Positions 51,651-60,475 of a stretch of DNA of 64,000 nt are shown here, piece after piece (position 1 is the stretch's first letter; the number at the start of each line of letters is the position of its first letter). Both the position numbers and the translations under genes were made by a program. Source of the DNA: CAWBRT01 sp963819175 (GTDB taxonomy: Bacteria; Acidobacteriota; Terriglobia; Terriglobales; Acidobacteriaceae); contig CAWFVJ010000021.1 in NCBI GenBank assembly GCA_963819175.1, positions 186,001 to 250,000 of the forward strand, given 5' to 3'. A model generated the notes under the pieces. The model did not search any database and was not told the DNA's origin. It was given only the letters and a program-made list of their open reading frames with translations.

Positions 51651-52889
51651 ATGGGACGATTTACAGGTGTGATCGGCATTGTAGTGCTGCTCGGCTTGGC
51701 CTTTGTGTTCTCCAGCAATCGCCGGGCAATCCGGCCTCGAACCGTCGTCACCGGACTCGGGCTGCAAATCCTGTTTGCTTTTCTGGTACTCAAATTCGAA
51801 TACGGACGGCGCGCACTGACCGCCGCCGGAGAGGCCGTCAACCGGTTGCTGGGCTACTCTTTTGCCGGTTCGCAGTTCGTCTTCGGCGAGCTTGGCGTCA
51901 AGCACTCGAAATACGGCTTTGATTTCGCCTTCCAGGTGTTGCCGACCATCATCTTTATCGCCGCGTTTTTCGCCATTCTTTATCACTACGGAGTCATGCA
52001 GTTCATCATCCGCATCGCGGCCCGCATCATGACCCGACTGATGGGCGCCAGCGGCGTCGAGTCGCTCAACGTGGCGGCCAGCATTTTCATGGGACAAACC
52101 GAAGCGCCGCTGACCATTCGTCCGTTTCTGCCCACCGTGACGCAATCGGAGCTGATGGTCATCATGACCGCCGGCATGGCGCATGTCTCCGGCGGCATCA
52201 TGGGCGCTTATATTCTCAGCGGAGTCGAGGCCAAACACCTGCTGACGGCCGTCATCATGACCGCGCCCGGAACCATCTTGCTGGCCAAAATGATGGTGCC
52301 TGAAACCGAAAGTCCGCAAACGCAAGGCTCGGTGGATGCCATCCACATGGGAGAAGAAAAACACGAGAACGTACTGGCTGCCGCAGCGAAGGGCACGAGC
52401 GATGGCCTGGGCCTGGCGCTGAACGTTGCCGCCATGCTGATTTCTTTTCTGGCTATCATTGCACTGCTCAATGGAATCCTCGGCGGCGCGCATAGCTGGC
52501 TGGCGGCGCATGGGCTGCGCTGGTTTCCGGAAAGCCTGGAGACGATTTTCGGCTGGCTGTTCGCGCCGGTGGCATTCATCATCGGCATCCCGCTTCGCGA
52601 TTGCCACGCGATCGGCAACCTGCTGGGCACACGCATGGTGCTGAACGAACTGGTGGCATTCACCATGCTCGGCGCACAAAAGGCCGTGCTCGATCCGCGC
52701 TCGTTCACCATCGCCACCTTCGCCCTCTGCGGATTCGCCAACATCAGCTCCATAGGCATCCAGATCGGCGGTCTCGGCGCGCTGGCTCCCAATCGCCGTG
52801 GAGACCTGGCACGCCTCGGCTTCCGCGCCATGATCTGCGGTACGATGGCGAATCTGATGTCGGCTTGCATCGCGGGGATTTTCCTATGA
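51651..52889 (+). CDS. nupC: concentrative nucleoside transporter (NupC/CNT)
   Basis: 412 residues, about 10 membrane segments. CNT signatures: VASIFMGQTEAPLTIRPFLP, MTAGMAHVSGGIMGAYI, LGTRMVLNELVAFTML and FALCGFANISSIGIQIGGLG. Cation-coupled importer of nucleosides. Its stop overlaps the punA start by four bases (ATGA). Upstream 51494-51650 shows no gene. Confidence 0.95.
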   Translation: MGRFTGVIGIVVLLGLAFVFSSNRRAIRPRTVVTGLGLQILFAFLVLKFEYGRRALTAAGEAVNRLLGYSFAGSQFVFGELGVKHSKYGFDFAFQVLPTIIFIAAFFAILYHYGVMQFIIRIAARIMTRLMGASGVESLNVAASIFMGQTEAPLTIRPFLPTVTQSELMVIMTAGMAHVSGGIMGAYILSGVEAKHLLTAVIMTAPGTILLAKMMVPETESPQTQGSVDAIHMGEEKHENVLAAAAKGTSDGLGLALNVAAMLISFLAIIALLNGILGGAHSWLAAHGLRWFPESLETIFGWLFAPVAFIIGIPLRDCHAIGNLLGTRMVLNELVAFTMLGAQKAVLDPRSFTIATFALCGFANISSIGIQIGGLGALAPNRRGDLARLGFRAMICGTMANLMSACIAGIFL

Positions 52890-53764
52890 ACACGGCGGCC
52901 ACACCCGAACCCGATGAGTTCACCCGCGCTGAACAGGCGGCGCAATTCATTCTTGCCGCGCTCGCGCAAAGCCCGGCACTGCCTATTCCTCGCATTGCTG
53001 TCATTCTCGGCTCCGGGCTGGGAGATTTTGCCGGAAGCCTGCAGCCCGCGGTCGCGATCGGCTATGAGCAGATTCCGTTTTTCCCGCGCTCGACCGCCAT
53101 AGGCCACGCCGGCAGACTGGTCATCGGCAAACTCGGCGATGTAACGGTCGCGGTCATGCAGGGCCGGGTTCATCAATACGAAGGCTACACGGCGAAGCAG
53201 ACGGCGTTTCCGATTCGCGTTTTCGGACGCATGGGAGTGCGGGCGCTGGTGTTGACCAATGCAGCCGGCGGCATCAACCCGCAGTACGGCGAGGGAGCGC
53301 TGGTCCTCATCGGCGATCACATCAATTTGCAGGGAGCCAACCCTCTCACCGGTCCCAACGATGAACGCTTCGGCCCGCGCTTCCCCGACATGACCGAGGC
53401 TTACTCTTGCGTCTACCGGCAAATTGCGATTGAAGCAGGGCGCAAGCATGGCATGGAATTGCACGAGGGCATCTACGCTGCGCTCGCCGGGCCGAGCTAC
53501 GAGACACCTGCCGAGATTCGCTACCTGCGCACGATTGGCGCCGATCTGGTAGGCATGTCCACAGTGCCGGAGGTGATTGTCGCGCGACACATGGGAATCG
53601 GAGTGCTGGCAATCTCGTGCGTCACCAACATGGCCGCTGGATTGTCACCGCGCGAGATCAATCACCAGGAGGTGCTCGCAACCGGGACGCGGGTGCGCGG
53701 CAAACTTCTGGCGCTGCTTGGCGACGTGATCCCCGGCATCGAAGAAACATTGCGCGGAGGCTAG
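52886..53764 (+). CDS. punA: purine-nucleoside phosphorylase, trimeric type
   Basis: 292 residues. Cleaves (deoxy)inosine/guanosine with phosphate to base and (deoxy)ribose-1-phosphate. Motifs: VILGSGLGDFAG, STAIGHAGRLVIGKL, VAVMQGRVHQYEGY, LVLTNAAGGINP, AALAGPSYETPAEIRYLRTIGADLVGMSTVPEV and the C-terminal SCVTNMAAGLS. Start ATG 52886 overlaps nupC; the frame is open 285 bases further upstream within nupC but that is a shadow. Coupled with nupC for import and cleavage. Confidence 0.95.
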   Translation: MNTAATPEPDEFTRAEQAAQFILAALAQSPALPIPRIAVILGSGLGDFAGSLQPAVAIGYEQIPFFPRSTAIGHAGRLVIGKLGDVTVAVMQGRVHQYEGYTAKQTAFPIRVFGRMGVRALVLTNAAGGINPQYGEGALVLIGDHINLQGANPLTGPNDERFGPRFPDMTEAYSCVYRQIAIEAGRKHGMELHEGIYAALAGPSYETPAEIRYLRTIGADLVGMSTVPEVIVARHMGIGVLAISCVTNMAAGLSPREINHQEVLATGTRVRGKLLALLGDVIPGIEETLRGG

Positions 53765-53908
53765 AGCAGTTCCACAGAAGGTGTAGCTCCGTTTGCTGGA
53801 GAATGCATAGACCCTCACGTCGCGCCGCCGAAGGCGGACGGCGCGCCTCAGGGTGGCACGTTCAGAGTTGCGGGCCGGGATACATCAACTTTGAAATCGT
53901 AGGCGGGC
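53765..53908. repeat. short repeat-like spacer between punA and the kinase gene
   Basis: Begins AGCAGTTCCACAGAAGGTG, resembling a family A end (AGCAGTTCCAGAGATGC), then has a dyad at about 53820-53846 (GCGCCGCC-GAAG-GCGGACGGCGC) nested in GACCCTCAC...CAGGGTGGC. It looks like a remnant or a different member of the same element class. Confidence 0.4.
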
Positions 53909-54532
53909 ATGAAACCATATCTGATTGGCATTGCCGGACCCTCGTGCGCGGGCAAGAGCTACCTGAGCACGCACCTAGCGCGTCATCTGAAGGCCGTCAC
54001 GCTGAACCTTGACTCTTACTATGCCGACCTGAACCATTTCAGTCCGGCGCAGCGCGCGCATTTCAATTTCGACGCGCCCGAGTCGCTGGATTCACCCTTG
54101 CTGATCGAACATGTGCGCCAGCTTAGCCGTGGCGACGCCATCGAAAGACCGATCTACGATTTCAAGACGCACTCGCGCACCGATCAGACGGAGCGCCTCG
54201 ATGCGCGCGAGTTCATCATTATCGAAGGCTTGTTCGCGCTCTATTGGGAAGCGATTCGCGCCGTGCAGGCGACCAAGGTCTTTGTCGACCTGGGCGAGGA
54301 GATATGCCTGGCGCGCCGCATCGAGCGCGACATCCGCGAGCGCGGACGAACCCGGGAGAGCGTCCTCGAACAATTCTCCGCCACCGTGCGGCCCATGGCG
54401 CAACGCTATGTGCATCCCACACGCCAGTTCGCGGACGTGGTGCTTACCGGCGACTGCGCGATCGGCGACGAAATGAGATTGGTGCTGGAGCATGTCAAGA
54501 GGGTGCGTCTTGATACAACTCCCCCAGGTTAG
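53909..54532 (+). CDS. uridine kinase-like P-loop kinase
   Basis: 207 residues. N-terminal Walker A GIAGPSCAGKS, LDSYYADLNHF and FNFDAPESLDSPLLIEHVRQL, a central YDFKTHSRTDQTE, and FIIIEGLFALYW: the order seen in uridine/cytidine kinase (Udk) and phosphoribulokinase relatives. A nucleoside kinase role fits the neighbouring salvage genes, though substrate is not proven by sequence. Confidence 0.85.
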   Translation: MKPYLIGIAGPSCAGKSYLSTHLARHLKAVTLNLDSYYADLNHFSPAQRAHFNFDAPESLDSPLLIEHVRQLSRGDAIERPIYDFKTHSRTDQTERLDAREFIIIEGLFALYWEAIRAVQATKVFVDLGEEICLARRIERDIRERGRTRESVLEQFSATVRPMAQRYVHPTRQFADVVLTGDCAIGDEMRLVLEHVKRVRLDTTPPG

Positions 54533-54664
54533 CGCCGAACAGCGCGGCGCGGAACCTGGCCACCCGGCAAATAGGGATAGAGACCCACTTCCCTTGATCT
54601 AAGGTGTCAAGTCGTTGTGATTCTGGTATTCTGTTTTCCCAATTCTGGCTCGCTGAGGTGCAAA

Positions 54665-55195
54665 ATGAGCGACTGTCTGAAGTGTGGTCAGCTAATGCCC
54701 GCTGGGAGCATCGCTTGCCTCTCGTGCGGCACTCCGAATTACCTTCTGATCGCCCAAGGATTGGGGGCGGATGACGAGTTAATCTGGCAAAAGTGGGATG
54801 CCGCGATTCTGGCTCTCTGGATGCGGGACGGGTTCGTATGCAGCTACTGCGGTAGGGACATGTTTGAATCTTACGATGTTGCTTATCATGCGTACGCTTT
54901 CGATCATTTGCTTCCTGCGAGCAAATATCCGGAGCTTAAAGACGTGGCCTGGAACAACGTTTTGTCATGCCGAGCTTGTAACAGTTTTAAGACAAATGCT
55001 GACCCCAATGCACCCGCAATTTACGTTGAAGGACGTCGCCCGACGTTAGAGGAACGATCCGAGCTGATTAGACGAGCATCGGAAATCATCAAAACGAAAC
55101 GATTAGCGAGAGAAGCTCTGTTTGCAAAAGAACGCGAGAGCATCCGAGAAGCAATTCGTTGCCTTGAAATTGCTTTACCGGCGACGGCCAAGTAG
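54665..55195 (+). CDS. HNH endonuclease domain protein with N-terminal zinc ribbon
   Basis: 176 residues. N-terminal zinc ribbon (CLKCGQ...CLSCGT), then an HNH-type core: FVCSYCGRDMF, YAFDHLLPASKYPELKDVAWNNVLSCRACNSFK, with two CxxC knuckles, His in DHLLP and Asn in WNN. The C-terminal 50 residues are a basic helix. Start ATG 54665 (GAGGTG five bases upstream). It stands alone between the kinase gene and holA, and the coding sequence looks more AT-rich than its neighbours. Possibly acquired; function unknown. Confidence 0.8.
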   Translation: MSDCLKCGQLMPAGSIACLSCGTPNYLLIAQGLGADDELIWQKWDAAILALWMRDGFVCSYCGRDMFESYDVAYHAYAFDHLLPASKYPELKDVAWNNVLSCRACNSFKTNADPNAPAIYVEGRRPTLEERSELIRRASEIIKTKRLAREALFAKERESIREAIRCLEIALPATAK

Positions 55196-55249
55196 CCAAT
55201 CTGTGCACTCGGTCTGCGCTTAGCGTTAACGACCAAATCGTCGTTTCTT

Positions 55250-56377
55250 TCACACCGGCAATTCTTCCTGTTGCCAGGGCGAGCGCTCAGCGGCCTTGGG
55301 TTCGGAGGAGAGTTCGAGGACGAGTTTCTCCAGGACCAGGCGCTTGCTGGGAGGGCTGGAGCGCAGGGCCAGGTCGGCGCGCGCGATGAGCCGGATGGCC
55401 CGCGTCAGTTCGCGGCGTGACTTATAACGGCGAGCTTGGCGCACGATATCGTCGGCGGCAAAGGGCGGCACGCGGAACCCCTGCCACAACACCTGCCACA
55501 GGGCGCGCGAGTCGCGCACGTTGTGCTCGCTGATGACCAGCATCTGGCGGAAGGTCTTGGCCAGCATATAGAGGTGTCCGATGGCGGCTTCGTCGCCATC
55601 GCCGGTGGAAAGAATCGCGTCGATGATGCCGAGCGCGCGGGGACGATCCTTGGCCGAGATCGCATCGGTCAGCTCATAGAGCGTGCGCTGCTTGGCGGCC
55701 AGCACCATGGTCTCGACATCGCCGAGCGTGATGCGTTTCTTTTCGCCGGCATAGAGGATGAGCTTTTCCAATTCGCCGGAAATCATCATCATGTCGCCAC
55801 CAAGCGCGTCCACCAACTCGCGAGCCGCGTCGCTTTCGATCTTCACTCCCCGCGCGGTTGCAGCTTCGGCGATCCAACGCGAGGCCTCGGCTTCATCAAC
55901 GCGCGCCAGTTCCACGATGGTGCAGAGCTCGCCCAGGGTTTCGCGAATGCGCTGGTAGCGATCCTTGTCGGTCATCTCCATGCGCCGGGGATCGGCGGGA
56001 ATGCCGATGTGATCGGCGATGAAGAGGATCAGCGCATCCGGATTGGGATGGGCGAAATACTGCCGCAAGGCCTCGAACTCGGCATCGTGCTTGCCGCGCC
56101 CGTAGAGCGCCTTGACGCCGCGCACAAAGAAAACCTGGAACGGCGCCATCAGCGAAGGCGTAAGCGCCTGATCGAGGATTTCCTGAACCGGAGTCTCTTC
56201 CAAGTCGAGGTCGTGCAAACCGAAGTCGCGGAGTTCAATCGGAAGCAGATGTTCGAGCACAGCCTCGCGGCACTTCCTGCGGAAAAAAGCTTCATCGCCG
56301 GCGAGCACGTATCCCGGCTTCAGCTTGCGCCCGCTGACATCGGCAATGAAGCGTTCGACTACCGCAAAGGTCTTCAG
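55250..56377 (-). CDS. holA: DNA polymerase III subunit delta (HolA)
   Basis: 375 residues from CTG 56377 (352 if GTG 56308 is used). Clamp-loader delta subunit: YVLAGDEAFFRRKCREAVLE, FFVRGVKALYG, LILFIADHIGIPADPRR, LGGDMMMISGELEKLILYAGEKKRI, ALYQ-like VLWQGFRVPPF. The frame between the two start candidates encodes LKTFAVVERFIADVSGRKLK, the N-terminal 20-residue part expected in the family. No ATG/GTG/TTG exists there; CTG overlaps the lptE stop (CTGA) with GGAGG four bases upstream, so CTG initiation is likely. Confidence 0.88.
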   Translation of the reverse strand: MKTFAVVERFIADVSGRKLKPGYVLAGDEAFFRRKCREAVLEHLLPIELRDFGLHDLDLEETPVQEILDQALTPSLMAPFQVFFVRGVKALYGRGKHDAEFEALRQYFAHPNPDALILFIADHIGIPADPRRMEMTDKDRYQRIRETLGELCTIVELARVDEAEASRWIAEAATARGVKIESDAARELVDALGGDMMMISGELEKLILYAGEKKRITLGDVETMVLAAKQRTLYELTDAISAKDRPRALGIIDAILSTGDGDEAAIGHLYMLAKTFRQMLVISEHNVRDSRALWQVLWQGFRVPPFAADDIVRQARRYKSRRELTRAIRLIARADLALRSSPPSKRLVLEKLVLELSSEPKAAERSPWQQEELPV

Positions 56378-56904
56378 AAGGCCTCCAGGACGTTGCTTAC
56401 CAGCGTGCGCGCAAAATCATTGCACAGGCGGTCAAACGCGGGGTCTTGCTCCTCAAAGAAGCTGACAACCTGCTGCGATGACTGATATTCGTCGCGGAAC
56501 AGGTAGTTGGAGTTGCGGAAGAACACTTCGCCATTTTTGCCAGTGAGCGTCACGCTCATGCGGATGGTGATTACGCCGGAAGAGGCGCGTCCGGTCCGCG
56601 GGTCATAAGTCAGCGGCTCGATCTGCGTGCTCAGCACGCTGCCGCGCATGGTGGCGTCGGCATTGGCGGGATCGCTGACAATCCGGTATTTGGTTCGGGT
56701 ATTAAACTCGCGAACGACAGCCGCGGTAAGCTTGGCCTCGATGCGGTAGGTCTGGGTTCGATTCTGAAACGTGGGCACGGCGAGGGTACGAACGCTCTCC
56801 GGCAGGCGCGAAGCCTTGCCCGCCACATGATAGCCGCAGCCCGGCAGGCTCGCGATCGCCAGCAGCAGCACTCCGCAAACCTTTGCCCATGAGCGCGTCT
56901 TCAC
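56374..56904 (-). CDS. lptE: LPS-assembly lipoprotein LptE
   Basis: 176 residues. Lipoprotein signal with lipobox (LLLAIASLPGC-G), then the LptE fold: GYHVAGKASRLPESVRTLAVPTFQNRTQTYRIEAKLTAAVVREFNTRT, YRIVSDPANADATMRGSVLS. Plugs LptD for lipopolysaccharide insertion into the outer membrane. Its start overlaps the stop of the upstream Asd-like gene by four bases and its stop overlaps holA. Confidence 0.9.
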   Translation of the reverse strand: MKTRSWAKVCGVLLLAIASLPGCGYHVAGKASRLPESVRTLAVPTFQNRTQTYRIEAKLTAAVVREFNTRTKYRIVSDPANADATMRGSVLSTQIEPLTYDPRTGRASSGVITIRMSVTLTGKNGEVFFRNSNYLFRDEYQSSQQVVSFFEEQDPAFDRLCNDFARTLVSNVLEAF

Positions 56905-57956
56905 TGTACCTTCCCCCGGGGACGCGTGGCAGCCATGTCTTCAGCGGCCTCCACCGCAAGCGACGCCGAGATGCGCAGATTATCGGCGGCCGCCCAGATC
57001 CAGAAACCGGTCTTGCTGTTTGCGTCCGCCCGAACCGTAATCTGAACGTCCTGCTCGCCGGCGGCGTTCAAATTACTGGGCTGGCCCGGTTGCTCGTTGA
57101 CAAACTCGACGTGTTCACCGGCAAGCGCCGCCTCGAATTCAGTCAGCGTGGCCGGCGACTCGAGGTCAATGTATATGGAAAAGGTGTGAGCGTGAAAGAC
57201 CGGAACGTGCAGCAGCATCAGCGAAGGCATGGGCGCGCGCTTATTGGTGATAGCACGGTAATGACGCAGCATGCGGTCTTCAATGGAAGCCATCGTAGGC
57301 TCGGCTCCCTCGCCAAAGCTCGGCACGACATTGAACGCCACCTGCGTCCCGAAAACCATCATGGGCAATTGCTGAAACGAAAGCAGGTTCACCGTCTGCT
57401 CGTGGAGTTCGTCCATTCCACCGCGCCCCCGCTCGCTGGCCGGTTCCAGAATGGTCGCGTTGGCGCGACGGATTTTATGGCGCTTGTGCAGTCTCACCAG
57501 CAACAACCCGAGCACCACCGACACCGGATGCGCAATGACCACTGGGGTCGTGACCAGTTGCACGGGATGCCCCTCGCCGAGTTCCTGCTCCAGCCATGGC
57601 GCGCGAATCGCGGCCTCCGGACGGGCATCCAGCGCATAGGTCACATCGATAATCTCGCTGCCCGCGCGGCGCACCATCTCCCACGTCTTGTTTGTGCAGG
57701 CTTCCTCGGCTGCAAAGAAGGTGAAATCGACGCCGCTCAGGTGTTCCGCCGTAACGCTTTGAATGAACGAGGGCTCGTCGCCCACAGAGTCGAGCTGTCC
57801 GAGCGCATCTTCGTCGTCAAGCAACCGAATATTGCCGGCTGGAAAATTGCGCTCCGAGAGCAGGTCCTTGAGTTCCTTGCCCTTGAGCGTAGCGGCTCCA
57901 ATAATGGCAACCAGGAATTTAGCCCCCTGGTTGGTTTCTGGTTTCGAACTTTTCAT
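56901..57956 (-). CDS. Usg-like aspartate-semialdehyde dehydrogenase paralogue, catalytic Cys missing
   Basis: 351 residues. Rossmann start VAIIGAATLKGKELKDLLSER and a C-terminal semialdehyde-dehydrogenase dimerisation domain (GRGGMDELHEQTVNLLSFQQ, FNVVPSFGEG, RVPV-like HVPVFHAHTFSIYIDLE). Where real Asd has the NPNCSTI nucleophile, this protein has TPVVIAHPVSVVLG, with no Cys. So it probably lacks dehydrogenase activity, like the Usg-1 group. Start ATG 57956 shares a base with the pssA stop (TGATG). The position between pssA and lptE suggests a link to envelope synthesis, by association only. Confidence 0.85.
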   Translation of the reverse strand: MKSSKPETNQGAKFLVAIIGAATLKGKELKDLLSERNFPAGNIRLLDDEDALGQLDSVGDEPSFIQSVTAEHLSGVDFTFFAAEEACTNKTWEMVRRAGSEIIDVTYALDARPEAAIRAPWLEQELGEGHPVQLVTTPVVIAHPVSVVLGLLLVRLHKRHKIRRANATILEPASERGRGGMDELHEQTVNLLSFQQLPMMVFGTQVAFNVVPSFGEGAEPTMASIEDRMLRHYRAITNKRAPMPSLMLLHVPVFHAHTFSIYIDLESPATLTEFEAALAGEHVEFVNEQPGQPSNLNAAGEQDVQITVRADANSKTGFWIWAAADNLRISASLAVEAAEDMAATRPRGKVQ

Positions 57957-58819
57957 CAATGTCCGGTGACCTCTTGCGGAGGAGCAGGCGGCAAAGCCGC
58001 GCGCCGCCTGAGAGCGTAGAATAACCGAGCCCACACGCCCGAAATCATATAAAGAACCGCGAGCGCAAAAAGTACGTAGTGGGAGAAATTCCAGATCAAA
58101 GCGATAAGTCCGCACATGATCAGGACGAGCCGGAACGGATGCCGGCTTCGGAAATCAATGCTTTTAGCGCTCCAGAATCGCCATCGGCTTACCATGAGAA
58201 ATCCCAGGATGGTGACCACCCCGATCCAGATGGCCGAATACCACCACTTCTCGATCGGGTCTCCATGCACCAGATGAACCATTGCGGCGATGAATCCTGC
58301 CGCGCCAGGGATCGGCATGCCGACAAAATATTTGCGCCCCGGACGGCCCGGATTCGTGGGTTGCGGATTCACCGCAATATTGAAACGCGCCAGCCGGGCC
58401 GCGCCGGCTGCCAGAAAAATGAATGAGGCGATGGCGCCAAGCTGGATGATCCGCGCTCTCGACGCGGCATCGACCATCAACGGAAGCTGCCGAAAGCCCC
58501 ACATCCAGGCGAGCAAAGCCGGGGCCACGCCAAACGTAACAACATCAGCCAGGGAATCCAGCTCGCGCCCGAAGTCGCTGGTCGTATTGGTCATGCGCGC
58601 GACGGCGCCGTCCATGCCGTCGAACAGCACGGCAAAACCGATCGCGACGGCGGCAAGGTTGAAGTGCCACGGTTCCTGCGCGCTGCCAATCACCGTCTGC
58701 GAAATAGCGTAGTATCCGGCCGCCAGATTGGCTGTCGTGAACAAAGACGGCAGCAGGTACATGCCCTTCCTCATCCGACGAGGCGGTCTGTCCTCCCCGC
58801 GGCGATGGAAAACATTCAT
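57956..58819 (-). CDS. pssA: CDP-diacylglycerol-serine O-phosphatidyltransferase
   Basis: 287 residues, about seven membrane segments. CDP-alcohol phosphatidyltransferase signature DG-(x)2-DG-A-x-A-R...G...D...D seen as FDGMDGAVARMTNTTSDFGRELDSLADVV. It makes phosphatidylserine, the substrate for the psd product encoded immediately upstream (ATGA overlap at 58816-58819). Confidence 0.95.
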   Translation of the reverse strand: MNVFHRRGEDRPPRRMRKGMYLLPSLFTTANLAAGYYAISQTVIGSAQEPWHFNLAAVAIGFAVLFDGMDGAVARMTNTTSDFGRELDSLADVVTFGVAPALLAWMWGFRQLPLMVDAASRARIIQLGAIASFIFLAAGAARLARFNIAVNPQPTNPGRPGRKYFVGMPIPGAAGFIAAMVHLVHGDPIEKWWYSAIWIGVVTILGFLMVSRWRFWSAKSIDFRSRHPFRLVLIMCGLIALIWNFSHYVLFALAVLYMISGVWARLFYALRRRAALPPAPPQEVTGH

Positions 58820-59481
58820 CGTGAGCTCCCCGACTGCTGTTCGTGCACGTCCAAAATCTCTTGCGGAACGGGTTCCGGCAGTGTGGCCAGAACCGTGGAA
58901 CCGCCCTTCACGTTATCGCCAACTTTGACCACCGGCCGCGCCCCGGCAGGCAACAAAACATCGCAGCGCGAGCCGAATTTGATTAAGCCTACGCGCTCTC
59001 CGCGCTCCACGCGCTCTCCCGGGCGGCGATTGAAGACCACGCGCCGCGCCAGCAGGCCGGCAATCTGCTTGAAAACGATAGGATGGCCATCGTCCGTACG
59101 CAAGCTGCAAATACTCTGCTCGTTCAACTCCGCCGAGGCCGCGCCCATCGCGTTTTGAAACTTGCCCTTGCGGTATTCGACGCCGGTAATCACCCCTGAC
59201 ACCGGCGAGCGGTTGACATGGACACTAAAAACATTCATGAAGATGCTGATGCGCAGCCACTGCGCTCCCGCCACCGGTGAAACGTCCGTCACTTTGCCAT
59301 CGGCGGGCGAAACCACCGCACCAGCGGCTTGCGGAATCACTCTATCCGGATCGCGGAAGAACCACAGGAAGAAAGCCGCCAGCAGCAAGGGAACGACCGC
59401 CAAGACAGGAATCGTCAACCAGCCGATGAACACGGCCACCAGCAGCAAAGCACCCGCGTAATAGAATCCGTCACGAACCAT
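58816..59481 (-). CDS. psd: phosphatidylserine decarboxylase proenzyme
   Basis: 221 residues, the short archaeal/Gram-positive type. Two N-terminal hydrophobic segments, WFFRDPDRVIP, AVVSPADGKVTDV, FMNVFSVHVNRSPVSG, and the processing site GGST near residue 199 (Gly-Ser cleavage giving the pyruvoyl subunit; E. coli has LGST). Converts phosphatidylserine to phosphatidylethanolamine. First gene of psd-pssA-asd-like-lptE-holA. Confidence 0.94.
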   Translation of the reverse strand: MVRDGFYYAGALLLVAVFIGWLTIPVLAVVPLLLAAFFLWFFRDPDRVIPQAAGAVVSPADGKVTDVSPVAGAQWLRISIFMNVFSVHVNRSPVSGVITGVEYRKGKFQNAMGAASAELNEQSICSLRTDDGHPIVFKQIAGLLARRVVFNRRPGERVERGERVGLIKFGSRCDVLLPAGARPVVKVGDNVKGGSTVLATLPEPVPQEILDVHEQQSGSSR

Positions 59482-59618
59482 TAGATCAACTGATTATAGC
59501 GGACAGGTATTCACCAGTATCGGAGAAGAGTTTTCGGCGGGCGGACACACGCTGCCGTCGGCCCGTGATCGAGCGTTCATCGGACTTTAACAATTCGCGG
59601 AAACTGGATTGTCGGGCT

Positions 59619-59852
59619 TTACGCCACGTGCTCGGGATGCGTCTTCAGATATTGCTGTTCGAGCACTAGCATCTGGTCTTTCAGGCGAAGCTTTAGCTTC
59701 TTAAGTCGGACCTCTTCAAGCTTATCGTCGTCAGAGAGGTAGGGCTTCTGCGAGAGGGAATCGAGGCGTTGAGAGTATTGCGTGTGTTCCTGAACCAGGT
59801 GCCGGAATTCTTCATTGCTGGCCAGGAGCGACTCGCGTACGAGATTTACCAT
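59619..59852 (-). CDS. DUF465 (YdcH-like) small protein
   Basis: 77 residues, two helices: REFHHL-like ASNEEFRHLVQEHTQYSQRLDSLSQ and LSDDDKLEEVRLKKLKLRLKDQMLVLEQQY. Matches DUF465, a coiled-coil hairpin family of unknown function. It has AGGAGG just upstream of ATG 59852. Confidence 0.85.
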   Translation of the reverse strand: MVNLVRESLLASNEEFRHLVQEHTQYSQRLDSLSQKPYLSDDDKLEEVRLKKLKLRLKDQMLVLEQQYLKTHPEHVA

Positions 59853-59967
59853 TTAGGACCTCCTTGCGGTACCCGGCGACGGCCTCCGGGGTGTTCAACC
59901 GTGTTGCAAACACTAGCACGCGGGAAGATATGCGTTCAACCGTTTTTGAGAGTACGACCGAGGGTTC

Positions 59968-60471
59968 CTAAGAAGAGGCGCGATTGCACCTGAAATGGAG
60001 CAAAAGCGCATCTTCCTCGGGGTCGCGGTAGTAGTTCTTGCGCCGTCCGATCACTTGGAATCCCCACTGGGCATAGAGTGCCCGGGCAGCCTCATTCGAT
60101 TCCCGCACTTCCAGCAGAACTCGCTCAGCACCTTCGTGGCTGGCATACCCAAGCAGCTCGCTCAGGAGCAGCTTGGCACATCCCCGCCGGCGAAGCGCCG
60201 AATCAACCACTATGTTCTCAATCTCCCACTCCTGCCCCAGGCAAAGGGCCACCACAAATCCGGCAACGGCAAAGGCGGCGGCCTCCGATGCCATCTCCAC
60301 CACCAGGCAGAGGCGCTTCGGCGGGCTACTCTCGTTAGACGCGCCCTCGGCAAAAATGTTGCCGAACAAGGCATGATATTCCCGCTCGCCCCAGTGCGCG
60401 GCCCCCGGCGATTCTCGTTCGATGGCCATCAGGCGCGGGATGTCTTTGAACTCCGCGGGACGCACTCGCAT
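59968..60471 (-). CDS. rimI: ribosomal-protein-alanine N-acetyltransferase RimI
   Basis: 167 residues, GNAT fold: MRVRPAEFKDIPRLMAIERES, IENIVVDSALRRRGCAKLLLSELLGYA with the acetyl-CoA loop RRRGCAK, VLLEVRESNEAARALYAQWGFQVIGRRKNYY. Family role: N-terminal acetylation of ribosomal protein S18; often next to tsaB, as here. Start ATG 60471, four bases after the tsaB stop. Confidence 0.92.
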   Translation of the reverse strand: MRVRPAEFKDIPRLMAIERESPGAAHWGEREYHALFGNIFAEGASNESSPPKRLCLVVEMASEAAAFAVAGFVVALCLGQEWEIENIVVDSALRRRGCAKLLLSELLGYASHEGAERVLLEVRESNEAARALYAQWGFQVIGRRKNYYRDPEEDALLLHFRCNRASS

Positions 60472-60475
60472 GCGG

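Noticed and set aside
52208..53590. 460-codon open frame antisense to nupC/punA
   Set aside because: It is a mirror of strongly conserved genes, with Arg/His/Gln-rich low-quality protein and no domain; GC-rich codon bias creates such shadows.
55436..56485. 349-codon open frame antisense to holA/lptE
   Set aside because: Crosses two conserved genes in antisense, no protein features.
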